Assembly (NCBI GenBank): GCA_033816765.1
Contig: CM066289.1
Coordinates: 3,658,001 to 3,722,000 of the forward strand
Direction: 5' to 3'
DNA from: Nothopassalora personata
Taxonomy: Eukaryota > Ascomycota > Dothideomycetes > Mycosphaerellales > Mycosphaerellaceae
DNA: 64,000 nucleotides
Under the pieces are notes generated by a model. That model was given only the letters and a program-made list of their open reading frames with translations, was not told the origin of the DNA and made no database searches. This document shows, in pieces, positions 57,203-64,000 of the stretch (positions are counted from its first letter, which is position 1; the number at the start of each line of letters is the position of its first letter). The position numbers and the translations under genes were made by a program.

Positions 57203-59086
57203 CTACCTACACTCGAAGCTATCAACACCCTTCCCATCCCCTCCAACAAACAACTGCTGCTTCGGCCACGCACATATCTGCCTCTCCATCTCCACCTCCG
57301 TCTGACTCTTCGCAAGCAACGTCTCAGGCGCAACACCTTCCTCAACCCACCTGATCACGGCATCCAGATTTCCCTTCGGCAAAGGTCCGTTCCCGCCTGT
57401 ACAGTGGGCCACACCGGGCGCCTCAAAGTATCGATAGAAGTCCGCGGCCTTCGGATCTTGGTCGAGAACTCGTTGGTAGTAATGCGAGGAACCATTCGGC
57501 ATGATGAGCTGATCGGCCAGGCCGTGCCAGGTCAACATCTTGCCACCATGATGGCGAAACTCCGAGAGATCGGGGTCAGAGGTATCGATTATGCTGGTGT
57601 ATTCTTGCACTGAACGATGCCAGATGGAGAAGTACTGATCCGTGGTGAGGTTGCGCAGGTTTGCGGTTGAGTCTTTGAGCACGAGAAGGGAGATGTGTTC
57701 AGCTGAGAGGACAATCAGTACGACTTGACCCAGATCAAGCTGAGAAGAGCTCACCACCATACGCCCCATTACAAGGACCGACACTTGGATTCCCCTCACA
57801 TTCCGTCCCCAAAAGTCCACTCGTTAAATTCGTCCCATGCGTGAGGCCATACCATCCATACTTCTCATCCTCACTCCTCGGACCACGCCACACAGCATTG
57901 ACAATCTCCGCAGCTTCTTTGCTGAAGACGCTTCTTTTGCCACTGCAATCGAAGTCCTTCCCAACCAGTGACAAAGCGTCGAATTTGCAAAGCCCCGGTA
58001 AGCTGATAATGCCGTCGACAACCCCGTCCTCCCCATCACAATCCTCGACAGCCGCCTTCGTAATCCCATCAATCTCACACTCGGGCGGATAGTAGTTCAT
58101 CTCATTCATGATTTGTTGACCCCAATATTCAGCCACCAGAAACTACGAAGCACAACTTGTTAGCCAAGATCGCAAGGACAGCAAGCTCCGCCCGCAGAGA
58201 ACCTACATTCGCCCAATTGATCGCCGGCGCCACCGCTAAAATCCCATCAAAAGCGGTGGGATACCGCTGCGCCAGCATTAAGCCTTGCCGGCCTCCGGTT
58301 GAGCAGCCGGACCAGTAGCTTTTCTTTGGATATTGTCCGTAGAAGTTCGATGTGATTTGTTTACCGATGATGGAGAGGTCGTTGAGGGCAACCTATAAAA
58401 GAGGAGAAGGTGAGTCTCCGATGTGTTTCCAGCAGGTTGGACTGAATCTCTCTATTGTTGTAAGATTTTGCTTTGGGACTACGGGACTCACACTTGCGAA
58501 GTTTTGGAGTGCGTTGAGATTGACGTTTCCTGGGCTATCGAGGACCCATTCTTTGCCGCTTGTGCTGTATTGAGAGTGGCCACCATCCGTCGAGGCTACG
58601 ACCCAGCCATCTGCAGTGTTTGGGGCAATTTCGTTCCAGGGGTAACCTACAGGTGGGCATCTCAGTGAGTGACTTATCATACAGGATGGAGAAACTGCTT
58701 TCTCTCGCTTACAGCTTACCAGTGGTCCAGCCTCCGCCACCTGTCCCGAGGAAGCGCCCTCTCCAGTTTTCGAGGGGGAGAAGGACGGAGACATTGATTT
58801 CGTCATTGCGGCCAGGATGGGTATACGTTACAGTTACGTTACAGAAGTTTAGATTATTCCAGGTGCCATTAACAGTCGAGCCTTCAATTTCTGCTGTCGT
58901 CGCTGTGAATTTGTAGACAGGGTTGGCCTTGACGTTCAAGATATCAGCGCCAAAGACATCGAGACCGGATAGGAACGTTCCATTGCAGTGTCCAGCGAGA
59001 TTCGAAGTTGAGCCCTCGCCGTACGTATTCATCATTTCTTGTAAAGGCAGCTGCCCAGCGACTCCGGCAAAGTTGTTGCTCGCCAT
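57203..59086 (-). CDS. Tannase/feruloyl esterase family protein
   Basis: Hydrolyses galloyl or feruloyl esters of plant phenolics. Five exons, 59086-58720, 58646-58492, 58392-58207, 58142-57755 and 57702-57203, are phase-consistent (donors gtaagc, gtgagt, gtaggt and gtgagc) and give 531 residues. Family marks are [66 protein letters not shown] with the nucleophile elbow [34 protein letters not shown] (catalytic Asp) and [20 protein letters not shown] (catalytic His beside the Cys that pairs with the elbow Cys). Cys pairs elsewhere fit a secreted fold. The N terminus is unsettled: the frame is open further upstream with another ATG at 59266 (591 residues), and neither start gives a clear signal peptide, so a 5' exon may be missing. 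Confidence 0.88.
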
Positions 59087-59430
59087 GGCAGCTTCTTGTA
59101 CCCCGTTCTCTCTCTCCTGCCCAGCTGGCACTCCGGATATCACTCTTCTTCCTCGTTCCTTCGCAAGAGGCACAACCGATACACTACTGCATCTTTCAGT
59201 TACATTTACCGACTTTTCGAGTGACGCAAAGTTGGAGATGAAGTCGCACCAGACAAGGTTCAGCATGCGCTTCAGGTGGAGTCCCTCAATTTCCCCGCAC
59301 GACGATTCACAGCCGAGAGACTGGGCGTTCTTTGCCGGAGTCCTGGTAACGATACCATGTTGGGTAACGCTGTGCTGGCTTTGTTGTTGGCCAAGCTTTC
59401 GATAATTTGACAGCTGACGCTTTTCCTGAT

Positions 59431-59814
59431 TCAGCGAGGTGAGGGTGTGGGTGAATGCTTTTGTGGGACGATTTTCGTCCTTTGGGCATTGACGTATACG
59501 ACATATGCATGGCACCGCGGCAATGATCCTGATGGACGACTGCTGCTTGGATCCGCGAAAAGTTGCGAAAGCAGCATGAATGACCTGAAAAGCTGGAGTC
59601 CGTCCGCTTGTAGGTAAAGCGCTTGAAGGTATGTTTCTTCCGCCGTCTGGATGTCCTGCATGACTCGATCCGCGAAAGGCTGGAAGAGCTGCATGGAAGA
59701 CTTTGCAAAAGTTGGATTTGAGGCGTGTTGAGGCGAAGCGCTTGGAATTATCTTGCTTCTTGCCATTTGCACATCTTGCCAGCTTGGATCAGCGGCAGTT
59801 TCAATCAGCAGCAT
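59431..59814 (-). CDS. Small protein with a 39-residue tandem repeat
   Basis: From a true ATG at 59814 the frame encodes 127 residues. After MLLIETA come two repeat units and the start of a third: ADPSWQDVQMARSKI ... SSMQLFQPF, then ADRVMQDIQTAEETYLQALY ... SFMLLSQLF, then ADPSS. Shared positions include AD at the unit start, QD(V/I)Q, and (Q/S)(P/L)F at the end. Each unit is predicted to be largely helical. No signal peptide and no known family. The last 45 residues are not repetitive. It lies upstream of the tannase gene on the same strand and partly overlaps the region where that gene's missing 5' end might be, so it could instead be a piece of a larger gene. Confidence 0.4.
   Translation of the reverse strand: MLLIETAADPSWQDVQMARSKIIPSASPQHASNPTFAKSSMQLFQPFADRVMQDIQTAEETYLQALYLQADGLQLFRSFMLLSQLFADPSSSRPSGSLPRCHAYVVYVNAQRTKIVPQKHSPTPSPR
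59550..59795 (-). repeat. Degenerate tandem repeat, period 117-120 bp
   Basis: Similar words recur: gatccgcgaaaagttg (59550), gatccgcgaaaggctg (59667), gatcagcggcagt (59787); and between them taaagcgcttgaagg against cgaagcgcttggaat. The period is a multiple of three, so the repeat stays in frame in the minus-strand ORF at 59431-59814. Confidence 0.6.
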
Positions 59815-59988
59815 AGAATACTTACCTTACTCGAAGCATCCAGCGCCCAAACGCCTCAAGTATCAGAAGTCTCCAGTGGCTTGTCCGAAGACATACCAAC
59901 CTGATGACCCCCCTCGACCCTTCCCCCAGGTGGGTGAGCTTGCGCCCCTATATACTCTATCTATGCTATCTACCGCCACCGCCTCCCG

Positions 59989-60282
59989 TCATAACCACCT
60001 TCCCGTCTCCTCATACACATGCATCCTAGCGAGCAGCTCTCCTGAGCTCATCGCCGCAGAGACGTACTGCACGTGCTCTTGTCTTTTAAACACAATCGGT
60101 ACCTCCCAGTCGTTGTTCATGTCCCTCCGCGAGAAGATGTAGTCTGCCCTTGGCAGATCGAGCACCTTCATCAGCCTGACGAGGGCTACTACGTCGACCT
60201 GCTTGGCCAGGCCGTTGAAGTTGAAGGTGAACCAGGCTGGCGGCGCTGGCACAAACGGAGCGGCGGCTGGGTTGAGAGGCAT
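59989..60282 (-). CDS. Hypothetical 97-residue protein
   Basis: From the ATG at 60282 the frame encodes MPLNPAAAPFVPAPPAWF, TFNFNGLAKQVDVVALVRLM, KVLDLPRADYIFSRRDMNND and WEVPIVFKRQEHVQYVSAAM. It looks like a compact soluble protein with a proline-rich start. The same frame is open upstream through an Asn/Asp run coded by an AAC/GAC microsatellite, but there is no ATG there, so I take that as leader. An upstream exon cannot be excluded. Family not recognised. Confidence 0.5.
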   Translation of the reverse strand: MPLNPAAAPFVPAPPAWFTFNFNGLAKQVDVVALVRLMKVLDLPRADYIFSRRDMNNDWEVPIVFKRQEHVQYVSAAMSSGELLARMHVYEETGRWL

Positions 60283-60330
60283 GATGGCTGTTGTGGTGGT
60301 GGTTGTGGTGATGAAGAAGTTGTCGTCGTC

Positions 60331-60369
60331 GTTGTTGTTGTTGTTGTTGTTGTTGTTGTTGCTGTTGCT
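60331..60369. repeat. GTT/AAC microsatellite
   Basis: About ten GTT triplets with GCT interruptions at the right end, preceded by GTC triplets, in the presumed leader of the minus-strand gene at 59989-60282. Confidence 0.85.
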
Positions 60370-60932
60370 GTGCGTGATGGTAGCTGCCGATGTCGAAGTG
60401 CTTCGAAACTGTGTGATTTCGATCACAAGAAGTGAGGGTGTGACTCTGAGAGGTATTGTTGCTGCGTGAGGTCACTGCAACGGTCGTTTGCGGCTTGGCG
60501 TGCTTTTGCCGGCATGTTTACTGTCTTTGCGGCGTGCTATAGAACTCCCCCTTCAGCGACAACAACACATACCGTAGGTATCACCCCTTGTCAAGCGCCA
60601 TTGCTGCAGTATTAGCTAACGTATTGCTTCTTTGCATAGCAGAGCACCAGGACAAGCACGCTTCCTGTAAGTATGCCCCTGATATCAACATCATCACAGA
60701 GTTGCACCTGGTATAAAGCGTCAGCAATACCTCCGAAGCGACAATATCTTACCATTCAACTATTGCAGCAATGATCAAACAGCAGGCTGATAAGGAGTAT
60801 AGACATCAAAGCACCATCCACTCTCGGCCGGTTTCGTCGCTGCCCTTCGCCGTAAGTGCTGCTTCCAATCACTATCATGTCTCGAAGAAAAGAGGAGGAT
60901 ACACCGAGCTGTAAAGTTGTCAGCAATGAAAC
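60370..60932. other. Intergenic, bidirectional promoter region
   Basis: About 560 bp between the 97-residue gene (-) and the Cys-rich relic (+). A possible short exon with a gtaagt donor (MIKQQADKEYRHQS..., about 60770-60850, +) could belong to the relic. Confidence 0.3.
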
Positions 60933-61592
60933 AAACACGCGTTGTTCGACGCTTTTAGCAATACTAGGACCCCTGTACCACATGCCAAGTGGCAAACAGC
61001 CGAAGGCAACCTCTCGAAGCATGAGATTGCTCAACCCTTTCAAGAAGAGATGGCTGACTATAACCCTGATAGTAGATGTGTTACTGCGTAGATGAGGTCG
61101 CCTGCACCAAGCCATGGTGCAAGAAAGCTCGCCGCAAGCAGAGGTGCCGCTACCCTTGCCTCCTTAATCCTACGGGAGACGATGCCGTTGCTCGAGCTTG
61201 CTCGAACTTCAATCCCGGTCTCCACGAGGACGCTGTCGTTGCCTGGCCAAGCCAGGATGTCCTGACTGCGCGCTAAAGGCGCAGCAGCCTGCTGCCTCTA
61301 ACAGCAACAACGACGGTGCTGGGGTTGAGGATGCACGGGGCTCTCAGCAGCAGCAGCAGCAGCAGCAGCAGCAAGAGGAGGAGGAGGATGTGCCGATGGA
61401 TTTCGATCCAGAGCCCAACCTCATCATCATCCACGATGGCGTTGCGACGAAGTACGCTGTGGAAAATGTGACGGCGGAAGTTGGTAAGTTGCATGAAGCA
61501 CCTTGGCTTTTGATAGCGAGGTCATGTCCATGCCGTTGATGAAGGACGTATGCTGATCGAGCGTGCTCGACCAGATGAATCTATCTCGTTAG
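60933..61592 (+). pseudogene. Cysteine-rich/poly-Gln protein gene, broken or unresolved
   Basis: Coding-like pieces follow in order on the plus strand. First HAKWQTAEGNLSKHEIAQPF and EEMADYNPDSR. Then, two bases out of phase, YCVDEVACTKPWCKKARRKQ, RCRYPCLLNPTGDDAVARAC and SNFNPG. Then, after a phase change that a 38-bp gtctcc..gccag intron would explain, CPDCALKAQQPAA, a run of ten Gln coded by CAG, acidic residues (EEEEDVPMDFDPEPN) and LIIIHDGVATKYAVENVTAE. A gtaagt intron leads to RMLIERARPDESISL and a further gtaagt donor at 61593. The Cys spacing hints at a small zinc-binding module. The first phase break has no splice explanation, so at least one frameshift is likely. Family not recognised. 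Confidence 0.4.
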
Positions 61593-61781
61593 GTAAGTCG
61601 CCTCGCGTCGTGCATGACCCCATCGCTACAACAGACTCGCCACTTCCAGCCCAATCACACACAACCCAGCCTGTTCGAGGAGCTATTCGTTGCGAAGAGA
61701 ACCTTCTCGCGAGAGCTGATCGGTTCGGTCATTACTTCCTATTCGGAGATCATACCCGTTGAGAGAGGAGCTACTTATTTC

Positions 61782-62774
61782 TCAACCTCGACCTGGTTCT
61801 TTCCGCTCCATACCACCGCATTGGCCCTTCATCATCTTTACCTCGCCAGATTCCAGTCCAACCACCACCACGCCAGCTTGTTTGAGCTCCTTTCTCGTCG
61901 CAGAAAGTGCTTCCTCGCTTTGGAAGACAGCTTTGGTTCCCTCCTCAATCACGAACGTCTTATACGCGAACTCTGCGGCATCCAATGCCGTTGCCTTGAC
62001 ACAAAAGTCGTATGCCAGACCTACCACGAGCACATCACTGATACCAGCGTCCTTCAGGAGACCATTCAGAATACTCATCGAGATTCTCGGTTTGCGGAAC
62101 GGCGGTCCGAACGCAGAATACGCTTCGACCCTGCGATCCACACCTGCACCAACATCATGTCAGCGAGCAGTCCTTCAACAGCATCGTCCAGATCAGCACC
62201 ATCCGAACCGCACTCTCCGGAACAGCATACTCCAGCTCAGTTCTTCTCACACTAGCGACCGGGTTGACCTAGGCCAAGAACACAACAATCCACTCCATCA
62301 ACACTCACCTGACCGACAGCCATCGACTTACCTTTGTCCACGACCTCATCAACTTTCGTCCACTCGATCTCAGGGATTAACTTCACTCCTTTGCTCCCGA
62401 TAACACAATGGTCTGGCCAAAGTAGTCTACGGAAGTCATCAGCATACTCTTCACTGGACACAGAACCACAGAACCACAAAAAATGACATTAAACTCACGT
62501 TGTCTGACTCTCCTGTGCATTCTCCGGGTTCTTGATGGTATGTTCAGTCGTAAAAGCCTCTGCGCCAGGGGGGTGTCGAGCGAAGCTGATGTGATCGGCA
62601 GGATGCAAGTCTCTCGTACCGACTGTCAGCGCGAAAGCGGGATAATCAAGAAGATGGTTGATCGCAGATGCGACCTCACGACCATCTTTGACTGCGAGAG
62701 AGCCGTGTGGAAGGCAGAAGTCTTCTTGCATGTCGATGATGAGGAGAGCTGCTTTCTTTGTTTGCGTTTGCCAT
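61782..62774 (-). CDS. PNC1: Nicotinamidase (isochorismatase superfamily) with a one-base frameshift at the 5' end
   Basis: Converts nicotinamide to nicotinate in NAD salvage. Exons 62774-62499, 62426-62332 and 62143-61782 (donors gtgagt and gtaagt; acceptors cgtag and tgcag) are in phase with each other. Family features are ALLIIDMQEDFCLPHGSLAV (first strand with the catalytic Asp before MQ), TVGTRDLHPADHISFARHPP (metal-binding Asp/His), LWPDHCVIGSKGVKL, WTKVDEVVDKG spliced to VDRRVEAYSAFGPPF, and VLVVGLAYDFCVKATALDAA with the nucleophile Cys in the YDFCV motif. About 243 residues are expected. The only usable ATG (62774) reads MANANKES and is one base out of phase with KAALLIID, so the total exon length is 733 nt, one over a multiple of three. 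It is either a real lesion, an unseen 5' exon, or a sequencing error. Intron 2 is long (188 bp). Confidence 0.85.
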
Positions 62775-64000
62775 GATTGCGGTGTTGGCGTTTGGGGGGC
62801 GACTTATGCGGTTTGAGCAGGCAGGAACTGCGGATGGTATTGGGCTCGTAATTATAGTATGAGAAATCGAATCATGTGCCGTCGACTCTGTTTCTTGCCT
62901 CTGCTTTCGTTCTTCTGATGGCATGTGATAATGATGTGTGAATAAAGACGTTAGAGCATACCAGGCGAAGCTCTACCTAGATTCTGGTCGAAAAAGTGGG
63001 GCTGACAGGGATTGCTGAACTTTAATGCTGTCGACAACGCTCTCACATGCTCGCAGAACTACTGTACTCGAGTGAGAGCTATGGAACGCATAGCTTACAT
63101 AGGCATCAATACTGTAAAGGTCTTGCTACGACTGCACGAACGAGTGCAAGAAGCTCGAGAGAATCGCGGGGGGGGGAGGGGGGGGGGTTTACATCCGGCA
63201 GACCTGGTACCGGTAAAGGGCATCTCGTTCAGTGATCTTGCATTTTCACTTGAAGCACGAGAGCGTCCCGTGCCTCCTGCCTTGCGTTCGTGGGATTCAT
63301 GAAGCTGCTTTTGGCCGGCAGGTGGCTGCTTAACAATACCACAGCGTCCCGTATTTCTTGGTCCGGCAGTGAGTCGGGAAGTATATGCGCTCCGTTGCTG
63401 GACTTTGTGAAGTTTGTGAGGGTAACGCTGCAGATCCAATGGCTTGTGGGTGGTACCCGGGCATACTGCGTAGTACAGAAGTACAGTATGCGTAGAAGCT
63501 TGTGCCTGTTACGCGCTTCGACGTTGGCTTTCTCGCCGCTTGCATGATGACACTGGCGGAAAAATGCCTCATGAACAGCATCCAACTGTATTGAATGCCA
63601 CGACCGTCTGGTTATCGATGAAGCAGCGGCAACTTCTCCGCTTCTCCATTGGCGTTGGGTGTGTGATCGACCGTGCATGCCGTCCGTCGCGTGAACAAGG
63701 CTCGGGTGGTTCATCCGCCCTAGCTTTATGACACTCGACTGTGAGCAGGATATTACAACCCTATACCGATCACACAACCTCGAACCTGATATGATCGGAA
63801 AGAGCGAAGTCTCTTCTCTACACAAGGTGGCCTGAGGCGTTGTCGAGAACAAAAAGCGGTACCGACGGGTGTTCAAAGATGGGGGTGACTTTTGTCGAGG
63901 GCGGCAACGATGACACGAATCGAGCCTCGGGAGCGACGAGCCGGCGGCCTGTGCGGAGAAATGAACGTTTTCTCCTGGCTGGCGACCTTAACTCTTCAAA
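62775..64000. other. Right end of the window, no confident gene
   Basis: About 1.2 kb. The first 200 bases should hold the PNC1 promoter. Minus-strand frames at 63229-63876 look partly coding (LTNFTKSSNGAHILPDSLPD, SFMNPTNARQEARDALVLQ) but begin at a non-ATG codon and carry no motif. No element is recognised at the right edge. Confidence 0.35.
63168..63187 (+). repeat. Poly-G tract, possible G-quadruplex
   Basis: Nine G, one A, ten G in a row. It can form intramolecular quadruplexes and is prone to length errors in sequencing. Confidence 0.8.

Noticed and set aside
63229..63876. A 215-codon minus-strand open frame at the right end
   Set aside because: It starts at TTG, its first half has random-like composition and no domain is seen. 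Mentioned only in the regional note.
1..64000. CRISPR array, prokaryotic operons, or a complete secondary-metabolite cluster
   Set aside because: The genes are intron-containing and eukaryotic. No regular direct-repeat/spacer array exists. The esterase, tannase, MFS and GMC genes are far apart, with no backbone synthase between them.

Overview
The window looks like nuclear DNA of a filamentous ascomycete, most likely a dothideomycete (inference). The evidence is short introns of about 46-100 bp with GT..AG ends and CTRAC-like branch sites, monocistronic genes on both strands, and typical fungal families: a tricalbin, SLX4, a WAR1-like Zn2Cys6 regulator, a DUF7514 protein, a tannase and a standalone tandem-FolB protein. 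I see no rRNA, tRNA, CRISPR array or intact transposon.

Layout. Positions 1-4400 hold the 3' end of an unrecognised protein with an odd PHD finger, a wrecked BTB gene, an AT-rich degenerate repeat and an F-box-like relic. An intact six-exon MFS transporter (4439-6141) follows, then a relic tract (6.6-8.4 kb). From 8.4 to 27.5 kb lies a housekeeping block: DUF7514 protein, UGP1, a type-B car­boxylesterase and a FolB protein on the minus strand, then tricalbin and STI1/Hop on the plus strand, then a divergent BTB protein. From 28.8 to 41.5 kb are two small orphan genes, an unrecognised relic, SLX4, a five-exon orphan and a rhomboid protease.

From 41.5 to 53 kb the window is relic-rich: a broken GMC oxidoreductase, low-confidence open frames, an orphan gene with good splice sites, and a small spliced gene downstream of a TATA box. 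From 53.1 kb come a small coiled-coil gene, the Zn2Cys6 regulator, a five-exon tannase, a two-unit 39-residue repeat ORF, a 97-residue protein, a broken Cys-rich/poly-Gln gene, and a nicotinamidase (PNC1) with an apparent one-base frameshift next to its start codon.

How genes work together. There is no operon or convincing biosynthetic cluster. Individual roles are UDP-glucose supply (UGP1), ER-plasma membrane lipid contact (tricalbin), Hsp70/Hsp90 co-chaperoning (STI1), DNA repair scaffold (SLX4), NAD salvage (PNC1), pterin chemistry (FolB) and degradation of plant-derived esters (tannase). Several relics carry in-frame stops that a C-to-T change could explain, which is compatible with repeat-induced point mutation but not shown here. 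The points most worth checking are the in-frame TAG followed by 74 open codons in tricalbin, the PNC1 frameshift, the 39-residue repeat ORF and the small spliced gene near 50 kb. All exon boundaries were read by eye from splice signals and reading-frame continuity.
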